Positions 10,980-23,084 of a stretch of DNA of 64,000 nucleotides are shown here, piece by piece; position 1 is the stretch's first letter; each line of letters begins with the position of its first letter. The position numbers and the translations under genes are program-made. The stretch spans positions 11,761,001 through 11,825,000 of the forward strand of contig CM032128.1 in the NCBI GenBank assembly GCA_018894105.1. Reading direction: 5' to 3'. The notes beneath the pieces are model-generated. The model worked only from the letters and a program-made list of their open reading frames with translations. It did not search any database and had not been told where the DNA came from. Origin of the DNA: Jacaranda mimosifolia. Its lineage: Eukaryota > Streptophyta > Magnoliopsida > Lamiales > Bignoniaceae.

Positions 10980-12101
10980 TGTGATTCCTAAAATTCTGGA
11001 TCAATTAAAACACTTGAGAGAGATTGTGGAATTAAATGATCAGGCATGTTTGGATAACTTGCGTATTGATAGAATCATAGAAATGCCTTTTGGAGGCTTT
11101 GTTATTTGATGGAGCATATAGAGGGCTAAGAAACAAAAAATTTGTAAGCATTTCTGAAAAGGTTGCCATTTTTCTGTCTATCCTAGCACATAATAAAAAG
11201 AATATGATTGTCAAGCACGACTTTAAGAGATCCAGTCATACAATTAGCTAGTATTTCAAACAATATCTGAAAGTAGTTATAAAGGTGAGTCCATCGCTCC
11301 TTGTCGAACCTCAACCCATCGATGACGATTGTACTAGTTAAACATAAAGATTCATTAAGGTAAATTTGACAAACAACAACGTATATTAAATCGTAATACC
11401 GAAATGGAACTAATTACTTATTTGAATGTTTGGCTTTTAATTTATAGGGGTATCTTGGTGCTGTTTATGGCACTTATATATTGGTGTGCATACCAGCGAG
11501 AAAATAAACACATTACCGATTAAGAAAGGTGAGATTGCAATGAATGTTCCTGGGGTTTGCAATCCTGAGATGAATTTAACATATATGCTTGTTAGATGGG
11601 AGGGTTCCACTGCGGATAATAGAGTGTTATGCACAACAATTAACAAGTTAAATGGCTTTAGAGTACTTGTTGGTAAGCGTTACTATGTGTTATGTAATGT
11701 TTGATACATGTCTTGTTTGATATTGACATTGGTGTATAATCTACCTTCAATGATGCTTTGTAGGAAATTACTATCTATGTGACGCTAGGTATACCAACTG
11801 TGAAAAGTTTTTGACTCCATATTGTGGCATCAGATACCACCTTGATGATTAAAGTGATGGAGGATTGGTACCACAAAACCCTCGCGAATATTTCAACATG
11901 AAGCATGCTATGGCATGCAATGTAATTGAGAGGGCTTTTAGACTTCTGAAGAGGCGATGGGTAGTCTTAAGGAGTACCACTTATTATCCAATCAAAACCC
12001 AGAACAAGATAATTTTAGCTTGTGCGCTTGTACACAATTACATTCGTACGAACATGACCATCGACCCTTTGGAGGATACTGTTTTGGAATCCCATTGAGG
12101 C
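10980..12101 (+). pseudogene. PIF/HARBI1-like transposase (DDE), inactivated
   Basis: Three exons can be read: about 10980-11359, 11448-11672 and 11764-12101, with GT-AG introns at 11360-11447 and 11673-11763. Exon 1 gives 'EKVAIFLSILAHNKKN' and 'IVKHDFKRSSHTIS'. Exon 2 gives 'KGYLGAVYGTYI' and 'GEIAMNVPGVC'. Exon 3 gives 'NYYLCDARYTNCEKF', 'NVIERAFRLLKRRW' and 'IILACALVHNYIR'. In the family the DDE triad falls in 'GALDGTHI', 'LVDAGYTN' and 'ERAFG'. Here the first Asp is Tyr (TAT, 11466-11468), while the second Asp and the Glu remain. Frameshifts (near 11090 and 11527) and stops also occur. The Myb/SANT partner ORF follows. Confidence 0.88.
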
Positions 12102-12468
12102 CCTCAATGGTGGACATTGATCATATTGACACGATTGAAAGCTCTTCTGAGCAAAGAACTAGCATGATACCCTAGCTACTAATACATACTACTGTGTCTT
12201 AGTATGATTTGTCTAGTCTCTAGGAAGGAACATGCACAGCATGAATGACCGCATATGTCATTTCTTATTTGTACTTTTCTAAATTATTACGGGTGTTGGA
12301 TATACTACTTTAATTAGTCTATTCAAACTAATTATTTTTGTGTATTCGATGGATAATTGTAGATTGAATCCCTAGATTTCATTTCTTTTATTATGAGATT
12401 GATTTATGTGTAATTTGACATATATAAAAAATTTGTGAATTTTTTTTTTATCTTTAATGACACAGGTT

Positions 12469-13489
12469 ATGGCACGATCTGGTTGCTCATCTCACAAGAC
12501 TGATAGGTCAAGTAATACATCCACTAGTCTATGTCGTTTCTAAACTCATAAAGAGGAGAAATCCCTGATACATACATTGAAGCAGTGGACAGGTGGTTGG
12601 CATTGTGATGGCTCCTTCAAGGGTGGTTACATGGTGAGACGGAGTCAATGATGGGTGAGAAATTTCCTGGTAGTGACATTCTCGTCAAATATATCAAATC
12701 TAAGTTGCAAGTGTGGAAGAAGACGTATTCGGCTCTAAAAGGCATAACTGGTTGTAGTAGAGGTGGTGGAGCTATTATAAACCCTAATACGCATATGATC
12801 ATTGTGGAGTCAGAAGCTATTTGGACTGAATATGTAAAGGTACATGTGTCAAATTTTTATATATTTTCATGGTGGTAATATTAACATGCTATTATGCATT
12901 AAAATATTGTTGATAATGATTACATAGAGCGCGGGTGCAACTAGATGCAACAAAGCTTCGAGGGAAGCCTCACCCATTGTATAATAGTTGGGTAGATATC
13001 TTTGGAAATGATAGGGCTACTGGAGATCAGTCGTTTAATGTAGCAGACATTATTTAGGAATTATTGTATGGTTTTATTGCTAACAAGGGAGATAAGTTAG
13101 CTAATAATGTCAAGCCTCCTAGTGAAAATGATATAGAGATTAATACCGAATACGATGATATGTCATGACTCTATTATCCAGATCAGGATCAAAAAAGAAG
13201 ACATCCTCCTTTGGTAAGCGAAAAAGAATCGATCCCTGCAACATTGATTTCGAAAAGATGATGGGCACACTCCTTGAAGACACCATAAAAGCCCTTGGAA
13301 ATATCGCTGATAAACTCATCCAATGAAACCATTGCTGAAATCCCAAACTTGGCCTTAGATGACTAGATTAAGGCTACTCATTATCTTGCTCACAATAAAA
13401 TGGATATAGATACTTTATGGGGGATGAACAAAGAGGCCAGGGCTTGTTATGTTCATTTGCTCCTATCTGAAAAACTTCATTCCACTTAA
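12469..13489 (+). pseudogene. Myb/SANT-like accessory protein of the PIF element
   Basis: From ATG 12469, broken frames give 'EEKSLIHTLKQWTGGWHC', 'MMGEKFPGSDILVKYIKS' and 'KLQVWKKTYSALKG', the Myb/SANT-like DNA-binding fold that PIF elements encode next to their transposase and that helps bring it to DNA and nucleus. A donor after 12839 and an acceptor near 12927 continue to 'LRGKPHPLYNSWVDIFGND' and the C-terminal 'AHYLAHNKMDID'-like block (here 'THYLAHNKMDIDTLWG'), ending at TAA 13487. Stops and at least two frame changes show decay. It starts 370 bases after the transposase and shares its direction. Confidence 0.82.
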
Positions 13490-15073
13490 GCGTATTGCAT
13501 GATCGTTATAAGTTTTTGTTTAGGTGTGTTTCTTTTTTTTAGACCTAATGGTGCCATCAACAAGGATATGTAACTACATATGGACCATTTTGGATTTAAG
13601 TGCTTGGAATTGACTTATGAACATAAGTAGAATTCTTTGCTAGGACTCTTATATTTTCTACTCTATTTGGTTGGTATGAAGTCACTGTAATACCAATATA
13701 TAATAGATGATGTTAGTGATGTGCTGAAATGCTTTTGTTGCTTAAGATGCGAAGATTTGAAGGTATTAACGTTTTGTTTAATAAGCTCACTGTGGAGTTT
13801 GCTGCTATGCTTCAGACTCTTGAAGTTGTTTGTCCATTGTTGTTCCAATGAACACTTTTTGGGAATGCTATTACAATATTGTAAATAAGAGCTTGTAATT
13901 TATTTGTGCCTGTATTTGCTTAAGATTATTGTGCAGTGATTGCAGGTGTTGCAAAACTGAAGACAAAGGAGTGCAGCATAACTTGAAAAACCTTATTTCA
14001 TATGCATTAGGGTCAACTATGCATGCATAGGAGTACCAAAAGATTCCTATGAAAGAAACAGACCGATGCAAAAGGGATGAAATTTATTTTGATAGGAAAA
14101 AAAATTACGTAAGCCTTTTCAATTATTCTGTGCAACTGCAAGTTTCTGTATATACTATAGGTTAAAGCCCAAGCATGGTGAAGGCTTGCAATAAAATTCA
14201 TTATAAAGCCTCGCAAAACTATGAGCCTCACTATGATTATTTTTTGGATGAATTTAACTCTCAGAATGGTGGTCAACGCATTACTATTGTTTTGATGTAC
14301 TTGTAAGTGGCTTTTCTTTCAGATAGTACAATATAAATTACTTGTTTGCTGTTCAAAATCTGTGATTCTAATTACAAATCAGATGTTGAAGAAGGGTGTG
14401 AAATAGTATTCCCTGTAGATAAAGGAAATTTTAGTAATGTGCCCTGGTGGAATGTTCTATCTGAATGTGGGAAAGGAGAACTTTCTATTTAACCAAAAAT
14501 GGGTGATGCATTGCTTAAATCCAAATTGAGCTTATTTAGTGAAAAAGAAACAATGTTAATAATTTCAATGCAATCATTAGTGAGGTCTTATAGAAAATGA
14601 AAAGCGGATAAAGCATGAGCCCACAAGCTTTACAATAGAGGCCAAAACTCTAGAAAGCATAAGATGTACAAAGCATGTATTACGTCAGACATAGAAAAGA
14701 CTTTGAGTCTTGAAGGTCACATTTAATTTAAGTAAGATAAGAAAAATGTACTAATAATGCAAAGACGTAAAAAGGGAAATTTTGGGATATATTAAGGAAA
14801 ACATACCATTTGAATATGATTTAAATATGCCAACACTATTCAACTAGTGAATACACATACCATAAAATTAGAATGGGATACATTATGTCCAAAAGGGAGA
14901 CAACATGAAGGCCAACACTATGATCTAGATCAATAATGCATAAGGCTGTTTATTCCCACAAATGTTCTAACAAACGACACGAACACTAGCTAGTATGAGC
15001 AAATTTTTAAAATCATAGCACTATAAACACGCAACATCAATAACATAGAAATTGAACATTCATTGCATGCCAT
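13490..15073. other. PIF element, middle part without recognised gene
   Basis: AT-rich. Short frames at 13663-14276 on the minus strand show no domain. This lies between the plus-strand and the minus-strand gene groups and could be the junction of two elements. Confidence 0.35.
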
Positions 15074-15933
15074 TCACTTTGGTGTGTTGAAGGAAGAAGT
15101 ATGGGAGCTTGATTGTTCTCCACTTGGGGAATGGTTTAGGATCCCAAACAGTTCTCCATCGTCTTCTTCAGTCCACAGGCTATCGTACTAAGCAGAGAAT
15201 AGATTTACACCTGGAGTTGGAGATGTCATAGCATTTGCCCACTTCACAGAGTCTTAGCATGCATCATTATATCCGTAAACTTTGGCTAAATTGCTCCAGA
15301 AAGAAGAAGATAGAGGTTGGCTTACAGGAGGTGCTTGCAAAGCCATCAACATATTGATATTGTTGCTAACATGATCGATTGGATCGTTAGCACTATCGTT
15401 CAAAATTTATATTATCTCTGAATCTCTAAAAAGGTTCATCAGCTGAGGAGGGCCGAAGATCTCACAAAACTTTGACCACTGAGCTTTTCCCTTCATCATG
15501 TATGCCTCCGATAGTGGAATTTTCTACAAAATCAAATGTATATTAGCTTACAAATAAATATGTATTAAGCACAAAAAACTACATGTAAATTAATCAATTA
15601 AATTTTACCATAGTAATGTAGTCTCAAATATAATCTTCAGCTATCCCCAAGTTGTTTTCCTCATCGTATTTAACCAGGGATAGGGAAACCAAAAAACCAA
15701 ACATACTATGTCTTCGCTCTAGATTCTTGAAATGCATGCAAGCATCATTGTAGTTAAAATTAGTCATGAACTTAACATTAACTGAGTGAAGGCATGAATG
15801 AATGATGACTTAGAGAACTTCCGTCCAACCAAGCATACTCTGCCAGACGGCGAATGAACTCCTTATCAAATTCATCTAGCCATGATGCCACATAGAAAAT
15901 TTGGCCTTGAGGACAAGGCTTTCTTGGAGCCAT
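15074..15933 (-). pseudogene. second Myb/SANT-like protein, minus strand
   Basis: ATG at 15933 opens 'MAPRKPCPQGQIFY', then 'SWLDEFDKEFIRRLAEYA', a typical first helix of plant Myb/SANT-like domains. Further exons give 'FKNLERRHSMFGF', 'YDEENNLGIAEDYI', and after an intron (donor at about 15608, acceptor 'gtag' near 15525) 'KGKAQWSKFCEIFGPPQL', where the family has 'CxIFG'. The frame ends at TGA 15074-15076. Several stops fall between. It differs from the ORF at 12469 in sequence and strand, so it is either from a second PIF element or an added gene. Confidence 0.7.
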
Positions 15934-17056
15934 GAGATCAAGATTTAGTTTTGTATCTGTTTACTCAAATGCAAAATAATGAAAAAAATAATTTCTCATT
16001 ATGCTAACCCTTATATGCACTTCTTTGTCACATGTTAGAACTATCCCATGAGGCGAAGTGCCACTTGAACACAACTTTTCAATAATAGATCACCTCAGTT
16101 GACGTGCTTGATAACTTACTTGGTATTTAAGGGAGGAGAAAGCAAATTGTTGTCATTATTTCATTTGCAACAAAGCTGACATATGCTTGGTGATAGGAAT
16201 AAAGAATGGAACAGAAACTATTACCATAGTGCAAAGCCTTGGAACTTGGAAAGCATATTTATCAGCATTGCAAAAAAAAAACTTGTAGATTTAAATAAAT
16301 TAGAAGCGTGCAGGCGATTCAGTTAAAATTGAAATCATTGGCCAAAACATTTTATGGTTGTCTTATATGGGTACATATATGCTTCTGGCACTAATTTGAA
16401 ATCAATACATGTTATTCTGGCCCATGGGCCTCATACTATTTATAATGTTCTTGTCTTAATTTCAACAATTTTCATTGTTTCTCATGGATATAAATTAAGG
16501 AACAATCTTCATGGTTCTTAATACAAAATTTCACACGTAGTGTATGTTTGGAGATTTATATTTTCTAAATTGTGATTACACTTACAATCTGTAAGACAAA
16601 CAATTAGAACACTAACATTATCTTTCTTGAAGTTAAAAGAGAGCAGTAGAATCATGTATGGAGAAAGACTTTTTTTTGCTAATGTTTTGTTTTTGTCTCA
16701 ACATAGATGCAACAATCAAAATTACAACCAAGCATAGCTAGGAAGACAATCGATGAATATATTAATATTTACATATGCCATTTATATTGCTCTTGGATAT
16801 TGTACATGAGACTGGAGTCATTGAATGACATATGGAAAGCATTAGCATAGCAGTATATCCTTACAATAATTCAACCATAACAGGGTCTTTCAAGAAAAAC
16901 ATACCATTAGTTCAAAATTAAAGTAACAACTAGGTGGGGAAAGCTAAGTCGATAACCATAGCATTAAAAGGATTCGATACATCCAAAATAATGTTAACAA
17001 GTCCCATTAAGCACAGATATATTCAATTGATCAACTATCTGCACACAAAGAGTCTA
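15934..17056. other. PIF element, no recognised gene
   Basis: No coding signal seen on either strand. AT-rich sequence between the second Myb/SANT-like ORF and the GRF ORF. Confidence 0.35.
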
Positions 17057-17550
17057 TTACAAAACAAGCTTTCTTATTACTATTCCCATAAATAGCCCAA
17101 TCAAAGCAAAGATGATAATGCATCCACATCCAACACAGCCACCAAATAGCACAATAGATCTCATGGTAGATGAGGGAGATTAAATGACCCAGGCCTTAAA
17201 ACTTAAGGGGTATGCATTGAAGAATTTGTACATGAACTTTCATTATGCTCTACATGATCAACACGTCCATTTTCAAAGGATATTGTAGCTTTGCAAGCTG
17301 AAGGGACAAGAATATAACCATTGGGACTGAAAGATCTATTAGATGCTTTGTAGGATCCATGCTCCCCATATGAACTCTACCAAGGGAACCCTGGTACACA
17401 TCCTACCAAATGAAGTGTCCATCGTGATTAGTTCCCTTACAACATTTGTAAAACCACCTATCGAGATTTTGAGCTGTGTGAGATCGTCTCATGATCATTG
17501 GAGCTCCACCACATAGGCATTGGGTGATGACTTTAGTTGCATTCCAATCT
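17057..17550 (-). pseudogene. GRF-type zinc finger ORF followed by a transmembrane ORF
   Basis: On the minus strand an exon beginning after an AG near 17550 reads 'CLCGGAPMIMRRSHTAQN', 'LDRWFYKCC' and, beyond, 'HDGHFIW', then a TAG. This fits the GRF zinc finger (CxCG, RxF-C, and a C/H..FxW end), a fold that binds nucleic acid in topoisomerase 3 and APEX2 and is common in plant transposon-linked proteins. About 100 bases on, ATG 17164 opens a 35-residue ORF ending at 17057, with a strong membrane segment containing 'CGCIIIFALIGLFMGIVI'. In plant GRF proteins of this type a C-terminal membrane helix is common, so the two parts probably were one protein. Confidence 0.65.
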
Positions 17551-18893
17551 ATTTATTAAACAAGAACATATTTATATCTTAAAATTCAGCTGATAGCTAA
17601 TAAAAGTAAAATCTTAGATTATAATGTTGCAATCCTTTGCCAAGAAAAACTAGTAGGAGTTAATAATCTTCAAATAGACTTGTGATATGAATAAGCCAAA
17701 AATATAACACAAGCAACCAATATGATCTATGGGCAGATCATATCTCATGGCGCATTAATAGCATATGTACACCACATTAATAGCATATGATAATTGACAA
17801 TGTTATGAAAGCTAACCAAAACAATCGGCTTGGGGAATCTTACAAATACTCAATTTTAAATACCAAGATGAATAGGCTATGTTGTAAACTCAATACTAAA
17901 AGTGTAAGCATAATAATTCATGGAATTATATCAAATAAAGCCAACATATGATGCATTAAAACTATGTGCATCTATTAATCCTAATCCATGAGAAATTATT
18001 ATTAGCTTCCCCATACATCACTATCAAACATTAGGTCATGCAAGACAGTAACATGCTAGCCATCAAGACCCAAAATACCAGTTCTTTTCAAACTTTCCTA
18101 TGAGGTTCTTTCACTACCACAACCAACTAGAATGAAAAAAGTTGTACAAAACATAAAGGATCTCTGGAAGAAGACAAATTATACAATACGAAACACATAG
18201 CCTAAGCAAATACAAGTGATTTTAACCAATCTCATACAAATCAACAAGCTGCTAGATATGTCGGGCACACAGGACACCAATATTCCCTTATATTCAACAA
18301 ACACACACGGAGGTGGAAAACATTATTCATCTACGACATCAATTTTATGACCATCATAATGAAAGTTGATTACCCATCAGAGGATAATTTACAGCAATAG
18401 ATCTTTATTATTGCTGGGTTCCCCAATTTTCTCTGACATGCCAAAAATATGTATACTCAATGTTCCAATCCTTTATCAACCTGCAAACAGAGACATAAAC
18501 ACTATATAAAAACAACAATAAATAATGAATTAGAAGAAAACAAACATGGTGAGATTTATGGGGATCCTGGGTGGGAACGATAGTGAAAGCCATCATACTG
18601 CAGGTAAGACCGTGGATGCGTGAGGTAGGAATTTTGCGGTTTCAATTTGGGAATGAAGCCGTTTTAAGAAGGGTCAATCAAAATATGGAAAAAACTTTTT
18701 AATAGGGACAAAGTGGTCATCAGAAAATTAATAGTGGGTTCAAATGGTGTTTATCAAATTATGATAGATTTGGGTAGAGCCTAATATCTGTAGCTATCTC
18801 TCATAACAAACATAACAATAAACATGGTATTCTCACCCAATAAGCCAATATTCAAATAGCATATATTAACCAAATTCCATATCAAACACGCCC
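17551..18893. other. right non-coding end of the PIF element
   Basis: No gene recognised; contains the right terminal inverted repeat. The subterminal 'caaagtggtcatcag' region loosely mirrors the left end, where 'tttgtcctct' words occur. Confidence 0.4.
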
Positions 18894-19828
18894 ATAATAT
18901 CTAGGTATTAAATAATATATAAAAATAAAACTTAAAAAAATATATCCCATAATTTATTTATTCACTTATATATTACTTACTAAATAATAATTTTTCATTT
19001 ATAAGATACTAATTAATTTATAAGTCATAAAAGATAATAGCATGATAAGTTTGATAAAAAATAAAAATTCTTGTATTCAAATATTTTTACAAAAATATGC
19101 ATAGGTTTGTAATATAACTATACCCCTATATAAGATAGTTATACTAGTAACTTGTTGTCTCGTATTTGTTCTCATTATACACATACAATTACACCTATTT
19201 ATTCTCAAGCTATATAATACATTATATATATGATTAATGCATATTTTTTAAATTTAATACTGCATGTGCGAAATAATAATTTATCATTATCTTAAAAAGT
19301 CTATTTTTATGTTTTAATATTCAAACTTCAAAAGTCAAACCCATAACTTACTTAAAATTTACAAAAATTTATAAATATCTAATAAATTGCATGATTAAAA
19401 AATATATGATTACTTATAAAAATAATTATTATAATAATTAACAAGTTATTGATTATTTTTCTTATATTAAATAATATTGATTTAATATGGAAATATAGAA
19501 GCAATATCTATACTATCAATATTTTATATTTTAATTCCAAAGTTATATTATTCTTTATCATTTTATGTATATAATATATACAATTTATATTGATTAATGC
19601 ATATTTTTTAAATATAATTGTCTTACTTAAAATTCATTCATATAGTTTAAGGTATAAAATTATGCATTATATTTGAGTGATGATATATATTTGATAAGCT
19701 CAAGATCGAGTTCAAACTCGATTGTAGCTTGATGTCTAATGAGTTTGTCGAGCTCGAGCTCATCTATTTTACAAACAAGCAGAGATTGAGGTTAGAATTT
19801 TTGTTAAGCTCGACTCAAGTCCGGCACA
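18894..19828. repeat. GAGCTC-rich element, right part
   Basis: An AT-rich interior is followed at 19690-19820 by 'gataagctcaagatcgag', 'gagctcgagctcatc' and 'aagctcgactcaagtc'. It continues the element cut at 8909. Colinearity with block B resumes at about 19840, which fixes the outer limit. Confidence 0.5.
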
Positions 19829-20205
19829 TTTTCTTCGTATTCCATTTTCATTCTTCCATTGGTTGCCTATTCCTTCAATATCCTGCAACCTATTAGTCCG
19901 AGCTCCTGCTAAATTCAATCAAATGATTGTAAATCATGGATTTTAATTAAGTTAATTTTACAATATAAACTTATGTAAATATATGTAATGGTATTCCAAC
20001 TTCATTGTCTCAATTTGTAAGGGTTACCTTTATTTTCCGATTGGTTTTTAACGACCTTAATGTTAGCCCTAGTCTCATTTGGGCTAGGGAAGTGAAACAA
20101 TTATTTAACTGAATTTTATTTCTGTGTTTAAACATCAATATGGCAAAAATCTTTCTACATATCTTGAATTAAGTGAAAAGTGTTTGGAGACTTGGGATTT
20201 GTAAT

Positions 20206-20704
20206 TGTTGGAGCACAGTGGAAGCACTTTAGGCATCAGGTTTAATATATCAATAATTCACAAATCACACCCACAAATTTGATGAAAAAATTAACTCCCA
20301 ACAAATAGAAAAATAAAATAGATATAGATTTACGTGTTTCACCAAATTCCACCTACCTCTACGGAAGTTTTCTTTCTTCTACTATAAGAGAATTTTACCA
20401 GTATAAGTCAATTCTTGAATTTGACATACTCAAACTTAAAGGGAAAAAAAAAATGTACAACCACTCTCACACTATCAAATACATACTCACTCCACCCCTT
20501 TATATTGTCCCACTCGTAACTCACAATAACTATCACATGAGTATTATGAGTTCCACTAGTATACTTTCAAGTAATCAAATAAACACCTATATTTATAATA
20601 ACAAATTACTTAACTACTTTACCTAGAACTAAGAAACTCAATACAAGAAGGAGTTTTAATTCTAATCAAACTTGGTCTTCAAATAACTAAGTCAAATCTC
20701 AACA
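20206..20704 (-). repeat. left LTR of the deleted copia element
   Basis: Starts TGTTGGAGC and ends CTCAACA on the plus strand. It is clearly homologous along its length to 21409-21906 but with many substitutions, so the insertion is not recent. Confidence 0.88.
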
Positions 20705-21408
20705 ATCTCCACCTTGACAAGGTTTCTTATCTCAGTAATTGTTCATGACTCCATTTGAAACCAAATTCCATTAGCCTTCAAAGATACCACTTCACATGCT
20801 GAATTATTAAGGTTCTGGTTTCAACTAACTCATCCTGGCCAACGCATATGTACAACTTAAAGTGTGACTTTCAGGACTCCACCTCCAGTAAATATTCACA
20901 ACTCTTAGAATCCAACTGGCTCAAGGAAATTAGATTCTTTCGTGTCTTTAGGACATAGGTCACACAACCTAAAGTACAAACTATTCCAACTATTTTGATT
21001 TTCACCATTCCTACCATGACTCTCCAAGTAGGATCATCACATAAAGATAAATTACATATCTTCCATGATTGAAGTGAATAAAAAATAATGCTCAATGGAG
21101 CAAATATGCATTACACATCCGGAATCCAAAATCCAATCATCTCTAACATTATTGATAATGTTGTCCGCAATACATATTCAAATCTTTTCGCTGTAAATAT
21201 TTCATATCTATCGACTTCTCCTACCTTCCCTTCAATGCTATTGCTAAACCTTGTTGAATTAGGAGATCCTCCACTCTTCCTTGCCAACGAATGAAATTCC
21301 CTTTGCCATCAAATTTTTGAATCATAAAGTAATTTGCCAATGACACTGCCCATCCCCGAAAAATTAAATCTCAACTTGTAGCCCCAACCAAAAGCTCCAA
21401 TACCAATT
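20705..21408 (-). pseudogene. gag start joined to protease/pre-integrase fragment
   Basis: Minus-strand frames: near 21270-21350 'MIQKFDGKGNF' and 'LLIQQGLAIALKG', the beginning of a Tnt1-type copia gag, and at 20878-21000 'GIVCTLGCVTYVLKTRKN' and 'LISLSQLDSKSCEYLL', the stretch just after the protease. The region between, including the zinc knuckle, and everything after are deleted, so no enzyme can be made. Confidence 0.75.
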
Positions 21409-21906
21409 TCTTGGAGCACAAAGGAAGCAATTTAGGCGCGAGATTTAATTTATCAAGAATCCACAAATCGCACCCACAAATTTGATGATAAAATTCACAC
21501 TCAATGAATAGAAAAATAAACTAGGCACATATTTACATAGCTCAGCAAATTCCACCTACCGTCACGAGAGTTTTCTTTTTTCCGCTATAAGAGAATTTTA
21601 CCAGTACAAGCCAATCCTCGAATTTGACATACTCAAACTTAAGACAAAAAAGCCCTTGTACAACCACTCTCATACTATCAAAGATATACTCACTCCACTC
21701 ATTTGTATTGCCCTACTCATAACTCACAATAATTACCTCATGAGTATTATGAGTTCCACGAATATGCTCTCAAGCAATCAAATAACACAACTATTTATAA
21801 TAGAAAATTACTTGACTATTTTACCTAGAACGAAAAAACCTAATACAAGAAAGAGTCCGAATTCTAGTCAACCTTGGTCTTCAAATGACTGAGTCAAATC
21901 CCAACA
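21409..21906 (-). repeat. right LTR of the deleted copia element
   Basis: Partner of 20206-20704. Its first bases are TCTTGGAGC instead of TGTTGGAGC, and it ends CCCAACA before the GTAAT duplication. Confidence 0.88.
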
Positions 21907-22632
21907 GTAATTAATGTCATATGGCAAAGACAGTGAGAACATATTGATGCTTTTGAGTATGTGGTTAGTTAGTTTCAGTTTGGACATATAATCTAACTTT
22001 GTTATGCATTTGATATTCCTAAACTTTTGTTAATCTTTTTTATTCGTCCTTCATATAAGTGGGGCATTACTATAATGGATGGCGGACATTTATCTGTTTA
22101 TAATTTGTGGAGTCATGACAATCTATTTCGTAATTTTATTAGAAGTTTAATAAGTGAATTAAATCAAAATTAGATGTCGAAAGCACTAGAAAATTATGAT
22201 TTGATATGAGTTGGACTGTAAGATAAGTACATAACCAAGAAATACTGGTGTTATGCACCCCCTTGGGTTTTTGAACTTGAACAAGGGTAGAACACTTACA
22301 AAGAGAATAATTATACTAGAGTATCAAATATATAAAGGACAATTAGTCAATTAAAATATATATTTACTTGATAAGGATACATATCCAAGTATCAAATGTC
22401 ATACAATAGTAAAAGTCACTCTGAGGTTTCACTGTCCACAAGCATACAAGCCTAAAACTAGATATGAGAAATAATCTAGGAAAATGTATAACCTAAATTT
22501 CCTTTTTTAGGTTGAATTCAAATGAATTCATCTCATAACACTGTTATGTGGCTGGATTCAGCATAAAAGAGGTTGAATCCATATGTAGCCTCTTCTATGT
22601 GGCTAAATTTACCTCATAGTAGAGGCACAAAC
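21907..22632. other. block A flank before the large copia element
   Basis: Noncoding. The first half is colinear with 35725-36740 of block B. A CAAAC at 22628-22632 is the target duplication of the next element. Confidence 0.5.
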
Positions 22633-22925
22633 TATAAAGAATGTGTAGATAGGATGGTTAGTGAGCTAACTCAAATCTATGTGTATTGTGCCAGCTAATT
22701 AAGTTTTCTTCTTTTTTGTTAGCAACTAATTATTATTTAGTTAGCTTTAATTAGTTGAGGTTAGTGAATTAGCTATAAATAGAATAGTGAAGCCAGTTGT
22801 AATCAGATTTTTTTCTAATTTCTCAACACACACATTGTAAATTTCATATTAGATTTTCTCTCGAGAAAGACTTTCTTCAAAATCATGAGTTTTTCATCTT
22901 TTCTTTGATGCTTTGAAAATTAACA
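22633..22925 (+). repeat. 5' LTR of the copia element
   Basis: Begins TATAAAGAATGTGTAG (the partner has TGTAGAAAATGTGTAG) and ends ATTAACA. 'tataaatagaatag' at about 22774 is the probable promoter TATA, conserved in the 3' LTR. Confidence 0.9.
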
Positions 22926-23084
22926 TAGTATCAGAGCAGGTTGATTCCATGAGCTGATCCAAGGAAAAGTGAGAAAATGGAAGGAGCAATGAGGCGCCAG
23001 TGGAGGTGGTACTTAGAAGTTGCATGAAGGTAGATCTTGCAACAAAGATGGCAATCCACTGTATATCCAATCATCAGATGTTTT

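Larger units (their letters stand above)
8910..18893 (+). mobile_element. PIF/Harbinger-type transposon, about 10 kb, decayed
   Basis: The left end GGATGTGTTTGATA (8910-8923) and the right end TATCAAACACGCCC (18880-18893) form imperfect terminal inverted repeats, with ATA on both outer sides as the likely 3-bp target duplication (TWA is usual). Inside lie a PIF transposase and a Myb/SANT-like ORF on the plus strand, the normal gene pair of this superfamily. There are also a second Myb/SANT-like ORF and a GRF zinc-finger ORF on the minus strand. A hAT MITE is inserted at 8961-9600. At almost 10 kb it is long for PIF elements; two merged elements are possible. Confidence 0.7.
20206..21906 (-). 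mobile_element. internally deleted copia retrotransposon, 1.7 kb
   Basis: Two direct copies of about 499 and 498 bp bound a 704-bp interior, with GTAAT on both outer sides (20201-20205 and 21907-21911). The minus strand is the sense strand: beside the right LTR is a primer-binding site like TGGTATTGGAGC (initiator Met tRNA type), and beside the left LTR a 'aaggtggagatTGTTG' polypurine end. The interior keeps the start of gag ('KFDGKGNFIRWQGRVEDLL') and then jumps to the protease to pre-integrase part ('LKTRKNLISLSQLDS'), so about 4 kb of gag-pol is missing. It sits inside block A; block B has the empty site. Confidence 0.88.
6690..22390 (+). repeat. duplication block A (RING-H2 locus), expanded by insertions
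   Basis: Block A matches block B (33714 to about 36800) in the same order and orientation. Colinear stretches are 6690-7515 with 33714-34540 (constant offset 27024), 7815-8023 with 34585-34790, 8500-8755 with 34790-35360, 19840-20205 with 35390-35720, and 21907-22390 with 35725-36740. The gaps in A are filled by the CACTA-like element, the GAGCTC-rich/PIF complex and the deleted copia element. The outer right limit is diffuse. Confidence 0.8.
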
